DNA from: Verrucomicrobiota bacterium
GTDB lineage: Bacteria; Verrucomicrobiota; Verrucomicrobiia; Opitutales; Opitutaceae
Assembly: GCA_016235555.1 (NCBI GenBank)
Contig: JACRKC010000129.1
Coordinates: 16,735-80,734 of the forward strand
Direction of reading: 5' to 3'
DNA length: 64,000 nt
Positions 39,087-48,120 of this stretch are shown here, piece by piece. The number at the start of each line of letters is the position of its first letter. The stretch's first letter is position 1. The translations under genes and the position numbers were made by a program. The notes beneath the pieces are model-generated. The model worked only from the letters and a program-made list of their open reading frames with translations, had not been told where the DNA came from and did not search any database.

Positions 39087-39175
39087 GGAAGTAGCGAGTA
39101 GCGAGTAGCGGGTAGTGAGCAGGCCAAGCCCCCGAAGCATGATGCTCGCTACTCGCTACTCGATGCTCACTACTT
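39087..39175. repeat. Palindromic repeat
   Basis: GTAGCGAGTAGCGAGTAGCG pairs with CGCTACTCGCTACTCGATGC and further GTAGTGAGCA/TGCTCACTAC. It fills the short gap upstream of the small membrane protein gene and would read as codons if the start were placed too early. Confidence 0.8.
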
Positions 39176-39179
39176 GGTT

Positions 39180-40730
39180 TCATTTTACGACGGCCTCGGC
39201 GAAGCGCATGAAGAAGTCCGGGTAGAAGCCCAGCACCACGGAGATGGCGGCGGTGAGGCAGAGCGGGATGACCATGGCGAGCGGGGCTTCGCCTTCGTGG
39301 TGCTCGGCGGCGCCGTGTCCGCCGTGGTCGTGATGTTGCTCCGTAGCGGAAGCCGTGAGGCTTTCGCCACCATGCGAAACGCTCACGCGTTCCGCTACAG
39401 ACGGCTGGCCGAAGAAGGCTTGGTAGATGACCGGCACGAAGTAGGCCGCGTTGAGCAGCGTGCTGGCGACCAACACGACGAGGATGCCGATGGCACCGGC
39501 GTCGAGCGCGCCGACGAGCAGGTAGAGTTTTGAGATGAATCCCGCGACCGGCGGCGCGCCGATCATGCTAAGCGAGGCGACGGCGAAGGCGCCGAAGGTC
39601 CACGGCATCTTGCGACCGAGGCCGCCCATCTCGGAGATGTTCTTCTTGTGGGTCGCGACGTAGATCGCGCCGGCGCAGAAGAACAACGTGATCTTCGAGA
39701 ACGCGTGGTTGGCGATGTGGACGAGACCGCCCTCGATCGCGGTCGGGCTGAGGAGCGCGACGCCGAGGATGATGTAGGACAGCTGGCTGACGGTGGAGTA
39801 GGCGAGCCGCGTCTTCAGGTTGTCCTTGCTGAGCGCGATGATCGACGCGGCGAGAATGGTGAACGAAACGAAATACGCGGTCGGCAGACCGAGGTTGAGA
39901 CGCGCCATGAGATCGACGCCGAACACGTGGAGCATCACGCGCACCGTCGAAAACACGCCCACCTTTACGACCGCGACGGCGTGGAGCAGCGCGCTGACAG
40001 GCGTCGGCGCCACCATCGCGCCCGGCAGCCAGTGGTGCAACGGCATCACGCCGTTCTTCGCGAAGCCGAGGATGCACGCGGCGTAGAGGCCGACGATGAC
40101 GGCGTTGTGCGCGGTGGCCGGGAGGATGCCGGTGTGGACGTTGGTCGCGAAGTCGAGCGTGCCCGAGAGCACGTAGATCAGCACCATCGCGGGGAGGATG
40201 AGACCCTTGGCCGTCGTGGTGAGATAGGTGATGTATTTCCGCGCGCCCTCGTAGCCTTCTTCGTCCTGGTGGTGGGCGACGAGCGGGTAGGTCGTCACGC
40301 TCACAATCTCGTAGAAGAGGTAGAGCGTGAGGAGATTGTCGGAGAACGCGCAGCCGATGGCGCCGAAGAGCGCGAGGGCGAAGCAGGTGTTGAAACGCGT
40401 CTGCGCGTGCTCGTGCAGCCCGCGCATGTAGCCCGCCGAATAAAACACCGCGAGGATCCAGAGGAACGACGCGGCGACGGCGAACATCATCGACAGCGCG
40501 TCGGCGCGCAGCGTGAAGCTCAGGCCGGGCAGCAGTTCGAAGAGCGTGTAGCGCAGCGCCCGGCCGGCCTGCACATCGGGCACGAGCGAGGCGACGATCC
40601 CGAACAGCGTGACGGCCGCGAGGAACGAGCACGTTTCGCGGACGTTGGGCCGCTTGCCGGTGGCCATGACCAAGCCCGCGCCGACAAGCGGCGCCAGCAC
40701 GGCGAGGAGGAGGCGGATGTCGGTTTGCAT
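39180..40730 (-). CDS. Antiporter-like subunit D/L family (set 1, fourth pump)
   Basis: 516 residues, about 14 TM, without a lateral-helix extension. Channel residues: Glu in TLYLFYEIVSVTTYPLVAHH, Lys in AKNGVMPLHHWLPGAMVAPT, Lys in VVKVGVFSTVRV and Lys in HAFSKITLFFCAG. The plan fits MrpD/NuoL-type antiporter proteins and gives set 1 its fourth pump-type subunit. Near the C-terminus, SVAERVSVSHGGESLTASATE is encoded by a palindromic repeat (39343-39398) read in frame and placed next to a His-rich loop (HHDHGGHGAAEHHEGEA). Ends 353 bp before the MrpD-like start, with only the small gene and a repeat between. Confidence 0.88.
   Translation of the reverse strand: MQTDIRLLLAVLAPLVGAGLVMATGKRPNVRETCSFLAAVTLFGIVASLVPDVQAGRALRYTLFELLPGLSFTLRADALSMMFAVAASFLWILAVFYSAGYMRGLHEHAQTRFNTCFALALFGAIGCAFSDNLLTLYLFYEIVSVTTYPLVAHHQDEEGYEGARKYITYLTTTAKGLILPAMVLIYVLSGTLDFATNVHTGILPATAHNAVIVGLYAACILGFAKNGVMPLHHWLPGAMVAPTPVSALLHAVAVVKVGVFSTVRVMLHVFGVDLMARLNLGLPTAYFVSFTILAASIIALSKDNLKTRLAYSTVSQLSYIILGVALLSPTAIEGGLVHIANHAFSKITLFFCAGAIYVATHKKNISEMGGLGRKMPWTFGAFAVASLSMIGAPPVAGFISKLYLLVGALDAGAIGILVVLVASTLLNAAYFVPVIYQAFFGQPSVAERVSVSHGGESLTASATEQHHDHGGHGAAEHHEGEAPLAMVIPLCLTAAISVVLGFYPDFFMRFAEAVVK
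39343..39398. repeat. Palindromic repeat, family D core, inside an antiporter gene
   Basis: GTAGCGGAAGCCGTGAGGC to GCTCACGCGTTCCGCTAC, the inner palindrome of family D. Read on the minus strand it gives a 17-20 residue stretch near the C-terminus with no frameshift or stop. Confidence 0.8.
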
Positions 40731-40731
40731 C

Positions 40732-40835
40732 AGGAATTTGCCGCGGCGAAACGGCGGTGCGGCGTGGAATGCGAAAGCGCCGAGGCGAAGCGGACGGTCG
40801 CATCCAGCAAATTCCTAAGTTCGCCGCAAAGCGGC
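40732..40835. repeat. Palindromic repeat, family L
   Basis: AGGAATTTGC (40732) pairs with GCAAATTCCT (40807), and GCGGCGAAACGG with CGCCGCAAAGCGGCGAA. It lies in the 230-bp gap upstream of the fourth antiporter gene. The remainder to 40960 shows no gene. A relative is at 61925-62048. Confidence 0.7.
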
Positions 40836-40960
40836 GAAGAGAGGTGGGACGTCGTTTGCAGCGCGCAGCGCTGCCTTAGCCGCCGGGCGGAACGGCCGGC
40901 GGCGATAGCGAGAGGGAGGAGCGAAAGAGGCATCGTTTTCATGTCGCACCTGCCCGGCGG

Positions 40961-41290
40961 CTAGCCTTTGAGCTCCGACATGTCCCCGGAGTGGATCGAG
41001 CGGTAGTTGCGATACACCGCGATGATGATGCTGAGCGCGATCGCGACCTCGGCGGCCGCGAGGCCCATGATGAAGAGCACGAAGATCTGGCCGACCGACG
41101 GATCGGGCGCGAAGAAGCGGTTGACGGCCATGAAATTCAGCGAGGCCGCCGCGAAGATGAGTTCGCCCGCGATCAACATGCCGATGAGTGTGCGGCGGCG
41201 GATCAGGCCATAGACGCCGGCGGCGAGGAGGAAGGCGGCGACGATGAGGTAGATCGCCGGGCGTTCGTGGAGGTGGAGGAGCGCGTTCAT
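40961..41290 (-). CDS. nuoK: NADH-quinone oxidoreductase subunit K (set 1)
   Basis: 109 residues, three TM helices: PAIYLIVAAFLLAAGVYGLI, TLIGMLIAGELIFAAASLNF (with channel Glu in AGELIF) and IFVLFIMGLAAAEVAIALSI (Glu in AAAEVAIALS). These two Glu are the conserved proton path of NuoK. The ATG overlaps the nuoJ stop by 4 bp (ATGA). Confidence 0.95.
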   Translation of the reverse strand: MNALLHLHERPAIYLIVAAFLLAAGVYGLIRRRTLIGMLIAGELIFAAASLNFMAVNRFFAPDPSVGQIFVLFIMGLAAAEVAIALSIIIAVYRNYRSIHSGDMSELKG

Positions 41291-41820
41291 TCTTTGGTCC
41301 TCCCTGAACGGGCGATCACGAGGGCGCCGAGAATTGCCACAAGGAGCACGGCCGAGATGAGTTCGAACGGCAGGCTGTAGGTGGTGAGCAGCGAAAGACC
41401 GACGGCGCGGACGGAGCCGTCGCTCACGAGCTTCGCGGGCGCGGTCCACGGGCCATGCAGGCTGAGCCAGGCAACACCGGCGAAAACAAGCGCGGAGACC
41501 GCGAGGGCGCCACCGCTCCACAGGCGGGCGTGACGGCGCTTCTCTTCACCGGCGGGCTCGTCGGGCTCGGAGAGCATCACGCCGAACACGATCGTGACGC
41601 ACACCGCGCCGACGTAGATGAGGATTTCCATCAGCGCGAGGAACGGGCTGTTCAGGAAGTAGTAGAGGCCGGCGAGGCCGACGCAGGAAATCATCAGTCC
41701 GGAGACACCGCGGATGATGCGCGTGCTGAGCGCCGCGATCAGCGCGCCGCCCACCGTCAGGCCCACCGCAACGGCAAAGATGGCGAAGACAAGGTAGTCG
41801 GCGAACGGGAACGGCTTCAT
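41287..41820 (-). CDS. nuoJ: NADH-quinone oxidoreductase subunit J (set 1)
   Basis: 177 residues, five TM helices. GVSGLMISCVGLAGLYYFLN and FLALMEILIYVGAVCVTIVF include the conserved Tyr-containing TM3 'YVGA' segment important for the pi-bulge gating helix. Overlaps nuoI by 4 bp. After TM3 a longer than usual polar loop (EPDEPAGEEKRRHARLWSGG) appears. Confidence 0.95.
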   Translation of the reverse strand: MKPFPFADYLVFAIFAVAVGLTVGGALIAALSTRIIRGVSGLMISCVGLAGLYYFLNSPFLALMEILIYVGAVCVTIVFGVMLSEPDEPAGEEKRRHARLWSGGALAVSALVFAGVAWLSLHGPWTAPAKLVSDGSVRAVGLSLLTTYSLPFELISAVLLVAILGALVIARSGRTKE

Positions 41821-42482
41821 GTCGGCTTCTGCTCCGGGGCCGCAGGCGAGGCGGCAGCCGGCGCCGGAACCGGCGCGGACGTTGCGGGTTTCGCGGGAGT
41901 CGCAGCAGGCGCGACCACCGGCGCAGCAGCGGGGGAAGACGTGGCGGCGACCGGAGTGGCGGGCGTCGGAGTTGCCGCGGGCGCTGCCTCAGCAGGCGGA
42001 GCCGGCGGGGTCGGATGGGTTTTCTTCCACTCCTCGGACTCGGCTTGCAGTCGCTTGTAGATGTCCATCTTCGCGAAGTCGTCGCGGTCGCGGCTCACGA
42101 CGTTGTATTCCTTCGAGTATTCGATGGCGTCGCTCGGGCAGGCTTCGACGCAGCAGCCGCAGAGGCTGCAGGTGGTGAAATCGAGTTCGTATTTCGAGAC
42201 GGATTTTCTCTTCTCCCCTTCGCGCTTGGCGCCGTCGACTTCGAGGGAATTGCTCGGGCACGCCCGCACGCACAGGCCGCACGCGTTGCACTTGGCCTGG
42301 CCGGTCGCGGGATCGAGGATGAGTTTCACGTGCCCGCGGAAGCGGTCGGGCATCGGGAGGGTCTCGTGCGGATACTGGACGGTGATCGTCGGCTTGGCGG
42401 CCTCGCGCGCGGTGATGCGCATGCCGGTGATCAGGCTCTTGAAGCCGTCGTAGGTTTCGCGGATGGCGGTCTTGAGGCTCAT
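41817..42482 (-). CDS. nuoI: NADH-quinone oxidoreductase subunit I (set 1)
   Basis: 221 residues, peripheral-arm ferredoxin-like subunit carrying two [4Fe-4S] clusters: CNACGLCVRACP (Cys 65, 68, 71, 75) and CSLCGCCVEACP (Cys 105, 108, 111, 115). The C-terminal roughly 65 residues are an Ala/Pro-rich tail (AAPAATPTPATPVAATSS...) not part of the fold. It passes electrons toward the quinone site through NuoB. The start MSLKTAIRETYDG follows the nuoH stop by 4 bp. Confidence 0.95.
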   Translation of the reverse strand: MSLKTAIRETYDGFKSLITGMRITAREAAKPTITVQYPHETLPMPDRFRGHVKLILDPATGQAKCNACGLCVRACPSNSLEVDGAKREGEKRKSVSKYELDFTTCSLCGCCVEACPSDAIEYSKEYNVVSRDRDDFAKMDIYKRLQAESEEWKKTHPTPPAPPAEAAPAATPTPATPVAATSSPAAAPVVAPAATPAKPATSAPVPAPAAASPAAPEQKPT

Positions 42483-42486
42483 GGGA

Positions 42487-43521
42487 TCAGTGGAGTGAGG
42501 GGAACACGAACGGCATCAGCTTCATCATCGCGCCGGTGAGCAGCAGCGTGCCGAGCGAGACGGGGATGAGAATTTTCCAGGAGAGGTTGAGCAGGCTGTA
42601 GAACTGCGTGCGTGGAAACGTCCACCGGATCCAGATCACGGTGAAGATGAGCGCATACATCTTGCCGAGGAACCACACGGGGCCCCACAGGCCGCCCGAG
42701 AGCGCACCGATCGGGCTTTGCCAGCCACCGAGAAAGAGGATGGTGGCGAGGCAGCAGCCGACGACGATGTTGGCATACTCGGCCATGAAGAAGACGCCGA
42801 AACCCATGCCGCCGTATTCGGTGAACGCGCCGGCGACGAGTTCGCTCTCGGCCTCGGCCATGTCGAACGGCGCGCGGTTCGTCTCCGCCAGCATGCACGT
42901 GAAGAAGATCACGAACGTGACCGGCATCAGCGGGTTCACCCAGACCTTGAACAGGTTCCAGTGCCAGAACCAGCCGGCCTGTTGCTTGACGACCTCGCTG
43001 AGATCGAGCGTGCCGGTGACCATCAGCATCGTGATCACGACGAGCAGCATCGGAATCTCGTAGGCGACGCTCTGCGAGACGACGCGGGCGGCGGAGATGA
43101 TCGCGTATTTGTTGCGCGAGGCCCAGCCGCCGAGCATCAGCGCCATCACGTTGATCGAGCCGAAGGAGAAGACGAAGAGCAGGCCGATGTTGAGGTTGAC
43201 GGCCACGATCGAGTCGCCGAACGGGATCGTCGCGAGGCACATGAGCGGCGGGGCCATCACCATGAGCGGCGCGGCGCGGAAGAGCAGTGCGTCGGTGCCC
43301 GGCGGGACCATGACCTGCTTGGCGAGCAGCTTGATACCGTCGGCGAGTGGCTGGAGGATGCCGGCGGGGCCGGCCTCGTTCGGGCCGGGGCGGCGCTGGA
43401 TGCGGCCGGCGCCCTTGCGCTCGGCGAGCACGAGGTAGGCGGCGTTGGCGCCGACGAACGCGCAGATGGCCACCAGATAGAGGAGGATGCGGACCGGCTC
43501 GAGGTTGAGGAAGTCGATCAT
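42487..43521 (-). CDS. nuoH: NADH-quinone oxidoreductase subunit H (set 1)
   Basis: 344 residues, about eight TM helices; forms the quinone chamber. Conserved RKGAGRIQRRPGPNEAGP (first loop), ADGIKLLAKQVMVPPG, GGWASRNKYAIISAAR, ETNRAPFDMAEAESELVAG (the E-rich loop of the E-channel) and FPRTQFYSLLNLSWK. The ATG at 43521 (MIDFLNLEPVRILLYL) was chosen; an earlier ATG would read through a repeat. Confidence 0.95.
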   Translation of the reverse strand: MIDFLNLEPVRILLYLVAICAFVGANAAYLVLAERKGAGRIQRRPGPNEAGPAGILQPLADGIKLLAKQVMVPPGTDALLFRAAPLMVMAPPLMCLATIPFGDSIVAVNLNIGLLFVFSFGSINVMALMLGGWASRNKYAIISAARVVSQSVAYEIPMLLVVITMLMVTGTLDLSEVVKQQAGWFWHWNLFKVWVNPLMPVTFVIFFTCMLAETNRAPFDMAEAESELVAGAFTEYGGMGFGVFFMAEYANIVVGCCLATILFLGGWQSPIGALSGGLWGPVWFLGKMYALIFTVIWIRWTFPRTQFYSLLNLSWKILIPVSLGTLLLTGAMMKLMPFVFPSLH

Positions 43522-43552
43522 GGCTGCACCTCTCTCCCAAGCGACCGACGAT

Positions 43553-43755
43553 GCCTGCGGCCTGCGCCCCAACGGGGCGCGATTCGACAGCCCAGGGCAA
43601 CGCCCTGGGAATCCAGAACCGAAAATCGCTCAAGCCCTGAAAGGGCGAAACTCCCTTGCGCCCCTTCAGGGCTTGAAAAATTCGCAATCAAGAACCCGGG
43701 GCCTTGCCCCGGGCTGTCGAATGGTGTCCCTTCGGGGCACGAGGCAGCCACAGGC
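43553..43755. repeat. Palindromic repeat, family F
   Basis: GCCTGCGGCCTGCGCCCCAA pairs with GGGGCACGAGGCAGCCACAG through several stems, including CCCTGGGC, CCCTGAAAGGGCG/CGCCCCTTCAGGG and CCCGGGGC. It fills the nuoD-nuoH gap. It resembles the family F element at 35044-35232. Confidence 0.75.
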
Positions 43756-43807
43756 TGGCACGGAGTAAGTTTCCCGAAAGAAACACGGTGGCTGGTCGAC
43801 GCCGTTT

Positions 43808-44950
43808 TCATCGATCGATGTCGGGGATGACGAGATCGAGGGATCCCATCATGGCCAGGGCGTCGGGCAAAATCATGCCTTTGCTCGCCTCCTCGTAGAG
43901 ACTCAGGTTGGAGAACGACGGCGCGCGCAGCTTCACGCGATACGGGATTTCCTTCCCGTCGCTCACGATGCGCACCATGAAGCGGCCGCGCGCGGCCTCG
44001 ACGGCGTAGCAGTAGTCGCCAGCCGGCGGCTTGATCACGCGCGGGACTTTCGGCGCCATGAACGGGCCGGCCGGGATCAGGTCCAGCGCCTGCTCGATGA
44101 TGGAGAGGCTTTGCTCCATTTCATCCATGCGCACGAGGTAGCGCGCCATGGAGTCGGCCTGCGGGTAAGTCGGGATCTTGAACTTGAGCTTCGGGTAAAC
44201 CGAATACGGCTCGACCGTGCGCACGTCGTAGGCGACGCCGGCGCCGCGGATCACCGGGCCGGTCGCGCCGTAGCGGCGGCACATGTCGGCGCTGATCGGG
44301 CCGATGTCGGTGAGGCGCTTGCGGAGGATGATGTTATCGGTGACGAGCTCTCGATACATCGTGAGCCGAGGCTTCATGTGCGCCACGAAGTCGCGCGTGC
44401 CCTTCAGGAACGCGTCGTCGACGTCGTTGTAGAGCCCGCCGAAGCGATAGTAGCAATAGGTCAGCCGCGCGCCGCAGAGGCCCTCGAGCAGATCGAGGAT
44501 TTTTTCGCGGTCATCGAAGGCGTAAAGGATCGGGGTGAAGCCGCCGAGGTCGAGGAGCAGCGCGCCCCACCAGACCATGTGGCTCGAGATGCGGTTGAGT
44601 TCGGAGGTGATGACGCGGGCGTATTCCGCGCGCTCGGGGACCTCGATCTTCAGCGCGCGCTCGACGGCACCCACGTAGGCGTGGGTGTAGTTCATCGCCG
44701 AGAGGTAATCGATGCGGCTGGTGTTGGGGAGGAACTTCGCCCACGAGCGGTTCTCGCCCATCTTTTCGTGCATCCGGTGGATGTAGCCGATGATGGGCTC
44801 GGCACGCTGGATCCACTCGCCGTCCATCGTCATGAGCACGCGGAGCACGCCGTGCGCGGCGGGATGCTGCGGACCGAGGTTGAGCGTGAACGTCTCGTGC
44901 GTGCCGTCGCTCGCGTGACCGGAGGTGATCAGGCCTTTTTCTGCGATCAT
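43808..44950 (-). CDS. nuoD: NADH-quinone oxidoreductase subunit D (set 1)
   Basis: 380 residues, the quinone-site subunit. GPQHPAAHG (H29, H33) supplies the His of the headgroup site, and GALLLDLGGFTP the Asp near the channel. At FLPNTSRIDY (residues 73-82) Asn76 occupies the position that is Tyr in canonical NuoD (for example ..PYTDRLDY..). Set 2 retains Tyr. MIAEKGLIT is the start, following nuoC by an ATGA overlap. This substitution may mark a different quinone or acceptor preference. Confidence 0.95.
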   Translation of the reverse strand: MIAEKGLITSGHASDGTHETFTLNLGPQHPAAHGVLRVLMTMDGEWIQRAEPIIGYIHRMHEKMGENRSWAKFLPNTSRIDYLSAMNYTHAYVGAVERALKIEVPERAEYARVITSELNRISSHMVWWGALLLDLGGFTPILYAFDDREKILDLLEGLCGARLTYCYYRFGGLYNDVDDAFLKGTRDFVAHMKPRLTMYRELVTDNIILRKRLTDIGPISADMCRRYGATGPVIRGAGVAYDVRTVEPYSVYPKLKFKIPTYPQADSMARYLVRMDEMEQSLSIIEQALDLIPAGPFMAPKVPRVIKPPAGDYCYAVEAARGRFMVRIVSDGKEIPYRVKLRAPSFSNLSLYEEASKGMILPDALAMMGSLDLVIPDIDR

Positions 44951-45528
44951 GGCGCGTAGTCCTTCCGCAGCGGATGGAAGTCCGCGTCCTCCGGCAGGAG
45001 GAACGGTTTCATATTGGGGTGGCCGGAAAAACGGATGCCGAAGAAATCGTGCGTCTCGCGCTCGTGCCAGTTGGCACCGGGAAACACGGGCGAAATCGTC
45101 GGCAATTCGGGCGTGGCGCGCGGCACGCGGGTGCGCACGACGACGCGGAGCGAAGCGGTCGGGTGGAAGTAGTCGTAGACGACCTCCATCTCGTTTTGCG
45201 CCATCCAGTCGACGCCGGTGACGGCATCGAGGCCAAAGCCGGCGCGGTCGAGCAACTGCGCGGCGGCGACGACCTGATCGGGGGCGACGGTGGCGTTGAG
45301 ATCGTAACCCTTGAGGGCGTGCGCGACGGATTGGACGGGGCTCGGTTTTGGTAGGTCGGGGTTTACCCCCGACGTGTCGGGCGTAAAGCCCGACCTACGC
45401 CCCGACTCGACCGAGGAAGCGGTTCCGTCGGGGCATAAAGCCCCTCCCACAACTGGCAGCGAAACGCTGGCGCGTTCCGCTACGAGGGCGGCGAACTGCG
45501 CGGTGAGTTGCTCGAGAGTCGGGTTCAC
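44947..45528 (-). CDS. nuoC: NADH-quinone oxidoreductase subunit C (set 1), with in-frame repeat insert
   Basis: 193 residues. The start is GTG at 45528, overlapping the nuoB stop by GTGA. The 30-kDa subunit core is [40 protein letters not shown] and [20 protein letters not shown]. Residues about 26-60 ([19 protein letters not shown] and neighbours) are encoded by composite palindromes at 45351-45450, placed between the first helix and the core. The reading frame is uninterrupted. Fe-S-free, it holds NuoD on the peripheral arm. Confidence 0.93.
   Translation of the reverse strand: MNPTLEQLTAQFAALVAERASVSLPVVGGALCPDGTASSVESGRRSGFTPDTSGVNPDLPKPSPVQSVAHALKGYDLNATVAPDQVVAAAQLLDRAGFGLDAVTGVDWMAQNEMEVVYDYFHPTASLRVVVRTRVPRATPELPTISPVFPGANWHERETHDFFGIRFSGHPNMKPFLLPEDADFHPLRKDYAP
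45351..45450. repeat. Composite palindromic repeat inside nuoC (set 1)
   Basis: A complete palindrome GTAGGTCGGGGTTTACCC to GGGCGTAAAGCCCGACCTAC (45351-45398) is followed by part of a second (CCCCGACTCG to CGTCGGGGCATAAAGCCCCT). The latter resembles the element inside nuoM at 54929-54996. Confidence 0.82.
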
Positions 45529-46109
45529 GACGAGGTTTCCTTGAGCTGCGCGACCGGGAAGCGACGCTTGCCGGTGATTTTTTCCTCGAGCTTGAGGATG
45601 CCCTCGATGAGCGCCTCGGGCCGCGGCGGGCAGCCGGGCACGTAGACATCGACGGGGAAGAGCTTGTCGACGCCCTCGACGACGGCGTATTGGCCGGGAT
45701 ACTTGAACGGGCCGCCGGAGAGGGCGCAGTTGCCCATGGCGATGACCCATTTCGGCTCCAGCATCTGGTCGTAGAGGAGCTTCACCGCGCCGGCCATTTT
45801 CTTGTTCACCGTGCCGGCCACGATCATGACGTCGGCTTGGCGCGGCGACGGACGGAACACCTCGGCGCCGAAGCGCGAGAGGTCGAAGCGCGCCATGCCG
45901 GCGGCCATCATCTCGATGGCGCAGCAGGCGAGGCCGAAGGTGAGGGGCCAGAGCGAATTGGCGCGGCCGAGCGCGAGCAGGTCGTCGAGCTTGGCGAGTT
46001 TGACGATTTGCGAGCACTCGACGGGGATGCCGGGCTCCCCGGGGGGCGGTGTCTTGCAGGCGCACTCGGCGGGGGCGGGCGCCGGCGTTGGGTTCAGTGG
46101 CGCGTCCAT
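45525..46109 (-). CDS. nuoB: NADH-quinone oxidoreductase subunit B (set 1)
   Basis: 194 residues, binds cluster N2. Cys ligands: [11 protein letters not shown] (Cys 62, 63), [11 protein letters not shown] (Cys 128) and [10 protein letters not shown] (Cys 160). The start is ATG 46109, overlapping nuoA by 16 bp. The N-terminal 33 residues ([20 protein letters not shown]) are a Pro/Ala/Cys-rich leader of a kind not typical of NuoB. NuoB lies at the interface with the membrane and quinone site. Confidence 0.96.
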   Translation of the reverse strand: MDAPLNPTPAPAPAECACKTPPPGEPGIPVECSQIVKLAKLDDLLALGRANSLWPLTFGLACCAIEMMAAGMARFDLSRFGAEVFRPSPRQADVMIVAGTVNKKMAGAVKLLYDQMLEPKWVIAMGNCALSGGPFKYPGQYAVVEGVDKLFPVDVYVPGCPPRPEALIEGILKLEEKITGKRRFPVAQLKETSS

Positions 46110-46483
46110 TTGAAAACTCCTTTTTTCCAGGCGTAGACGATCACGAGCGACAGGACCCCGACGAAGAGACCGAGCTCGACAAAGTCCCGCCATACAAAGC
46201 CCGCCCGCCCATAGACCAGCGCGACGGGAATCAGGAAGAGCACATCCACGGCGAAGGCCACGAAGACCAGCGCGTAGAGGTAGTAGACAGCGCTGTAGCG
46301 GATCCACGCGTCGCCGATCGGGTCCATGCCGCACTCGATGGCCTGGCCGGTTTTGTCGAGGGTCGTGCGCGTCCAGCGCGGCGCGAGGAAGTAGACCAGC
46401 ACGAACGGCCCGAGGGCGAAGGCGAATCCTCCGAGGCAAAACACCGCGATGTAGATGAGGTCGCCTTTGAGGATGTCGTTCAT
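46094..46483 (-). CDS. nuoA: NADH-quinone oxidoreductase subunit A (set 1)
   Basis: 129 residues, three TM helices: [40 protein letters not shown] and [20 protein letters not shown]. The loop with ECGMDPIG is the conserved cytoplasmic TM1-2 loop beside the quinone cavity. ATG 46483 ([14 protein letters not shown]) was chosen. It is the first gene of set 1; 180 bp of non-coding DNA lies upstream, where the promoter should be, with no clear -35/-10 visible. Confidence 0.94.
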   Translation of the reverse strand: MNDILKGDLIYIAVFCLGGFAFALGPFVLVYFLAPRWTRTTLDKTGQAIECGMDPIGDAWIRYSAVYYLYALVFVAFAVDVLFLIPVALVYGRAGFVWRDFVELGLFVGVLSLVIVYAWKKGVFKWTRH

Positions 46484-46662
46484 GAGAGACGGAGGCGCCC
46501 GGGTTTCTGGTGGGCGCGGCGTCATCATGGCAGGGAGCGCGCGCCGGGGCATCGCACGCTTTGGCCATCAGTCCGCATTTATTGCGTCACCGGGCGGCGC
46601 GACTCCGCATCCCTTGGCGTCCGTCGAGCGTGCCCGCCCGTGACGGTCCCTAATACCCCGCG

Positions 46663-48120
46663 TTAGGCCGACGCTCCGGCGGCGGACTCCGCGGCTTCGG
46701 CGCGGTGCTTCAGGGCATCGATCAAACCGGGAAAAATAAACCGGTGAAACGGCACCACGGCATACCAGTAAAGGTAGCCCGGCAGGCCGTGCGGTTCGAA
46801 AAACGCCGTCTGCTCCACCCGCGCGCCCTCCGCGTCGGGCTGCACCTCGAACTGGAGCCACGCGCGGCCGGGGAGTTTCATCTCGGCGCGCAGCCGGAGC
46901 AGATGCGGCTCCTCCAACGCCTCCACGCGCCAGAAATCCACCGGATCGCCGACGATCAGCTCGTGCGGCCGGCGCCGGCCGCGGCGCATACCGGTGCCAC
47001 CGACCATCCGGTCCATCAGACCGCGCAGCTGCCAGAGGAAGTTGCCCGCCGGCCAGCCCTCGTCGCCGCCGAGCGAACAGATCGCGTCGAACACCCGCTG
47101 GGGCGCCGCCCGCACCCGCCGCCGCCGGCTGTCGAGCAACATGCCCTCGAACGACCGCAACGCGTCCGCCTCCGGCTGATCCGGCGAAAAACTGGAGAGG
47201 CTCGACGCCCACGTGGTTTCCACGTCGTCGGCCGCGAGTCGGGCCAGCGCCTGCCGCACCGCTTCGTCGTAGCCCGCCGGTTGCACGCTGAAGGTGCGTC
47301 GCGCGCGGTCATCCCGCACGATCACCTCGGTCTGAATGCTCTCGACCAGGGGGTGCGCGATGCTGGACGGGATGGGGGTGAGCAAACCGATCCACAGGCT
47401 GCTGAGGCTGGGCCACGGCACCGGGAGAGGCACGATCCAGCGGCGCAGGCCGCGGAGGCGGGCGTAGCGCAGCATCATTTCGCGATAAGGCATCACGTCC
47501 TGTCCGCCAATTTCGTAGACGCCGCTGGCTTCGGGGTGGTCGAGCACCTCGAGGAGGTAGTTCATCACCGAGCGGATGCCGATGGGCTGGCAGCGCGTGT
47601 CGAGCCACGGCGGCGTGATCATGATCGGCAGGCGTTCCGTGAGGTGCCGGATGATTTCAAAACTCGCGCTGCCCGACCCGACGATCACCGCCGCGCGAAA
47701 CTCCACCACCGGCACGCCGCCTGCCGCGAGACAGGTGCCGACCTCCTGACGCGACAGCAGGTGCTTGCTGCGCACGTGGCGCGGATCGCCGAGTCCGCCG
47801 AGGTAAACGATGCGCCGCACGCCCGCCTGGGCCGCCGCCTTGCCGAAGGCCAGCGCCAGCACCCGGTCCCGCTCCCGAAACGCCTCGCCCGCCATCATCG
47901 AGTGAACGAGATAATACGCTACCTCGATGCCCTGCAGCACGCGCTCGGGCGTGCCGGGCTCGCTGAGATTGCCGGCGACGATCTCCACGCCGGGCCAGGG
48001 ATGGCTTTCCAGCCGGGCCGGGTTGCGCGCGACGCAGCGCACCGCATGACCCTTCGCGAGCAAGCGCGGCACGAGCCGTCCGCCGATATAGCCCGTGGCG
48101 CCGGTGACGAGGATGCGCAT
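46663..48120 (-). CDS. SDR-family NAD(P)-binding protein with DUF2867 domain (YbjT-like)
   Basis: 485 residues. N-terminal atypical SDR/NmrA-like Rossmann domain: MRILVTGATGYIGGRLVPRL (start at 48120), VRCVARNPARL, YYLVHSMMAGE and VRRIVYLGGLGD. C-terminal DUF2867 domain with WPSLSSLWIGLLTPIPSSIA and RAWLQFEVQPDAEGARVEQT. This two-domain form is known for E. coli YbjT-like proteins; function there is not firmly known (quinone- or NAD-dependent sensor or epimerase). It separates the kor genes from the nuo set 1 promoter region. Confidence 0.9.
   Translation of the reverse strand: MRILVTGATGYIGGRLVPRLLAKGHAVRCVARNPARLESHPWPGVEIVAGNLSEPGTPERVLQGIEVAYYLVHSMMAGEAFRERDRVLALAFGKAAAQAGVRRIVYLGGLGDPRHVRSKHLLSRQEVGTCLAAGGVPVVEFRAAVIVGSGSASFEIIRHLTERLPIMITPPWLDTRCQPIGIRSVMNYLLEVLDHPEASGVYEIGGQDVMPYREMMLRYARLRGLRRWIVPLPVPWPSLSSLWIGLLTPIPSSIAHPLVESIQTEVIVRDDRARRTFSVQPAGYDEAVRQALARLAADDVETTWASSLSSFSPDQPEADALRSFEGMLLDSRRRRVRAAPQRVFDAICSLGGDEGWPAGNFLWQLRGLMDRMVGGTGMRRGRRRPHELIVGDPVDFWRVEALEEPHLLRLRAEMKLPGRAWLQFEVQPDAEGARVEQTAFFEPHGLPGYLYWYAVVPFHRFIFPGLIDALKHRAEAAESAAGASA

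Noticed and set aside
39080..39127. Longer start for the small complex I-associated gene (from 39127)
   Set aside because: The extra 16 codons are translated from a palindromic repeat (ATRYSLLPVP); the ATG at 39079 is followed by the true hydrophobic core.
46484..46662. A sigma70-type promoter for nuo set 1
   Set aside because: No pair of -35/-10 hexamers with proper spacing stood out; transcription could also start upstream in the SDR gene.
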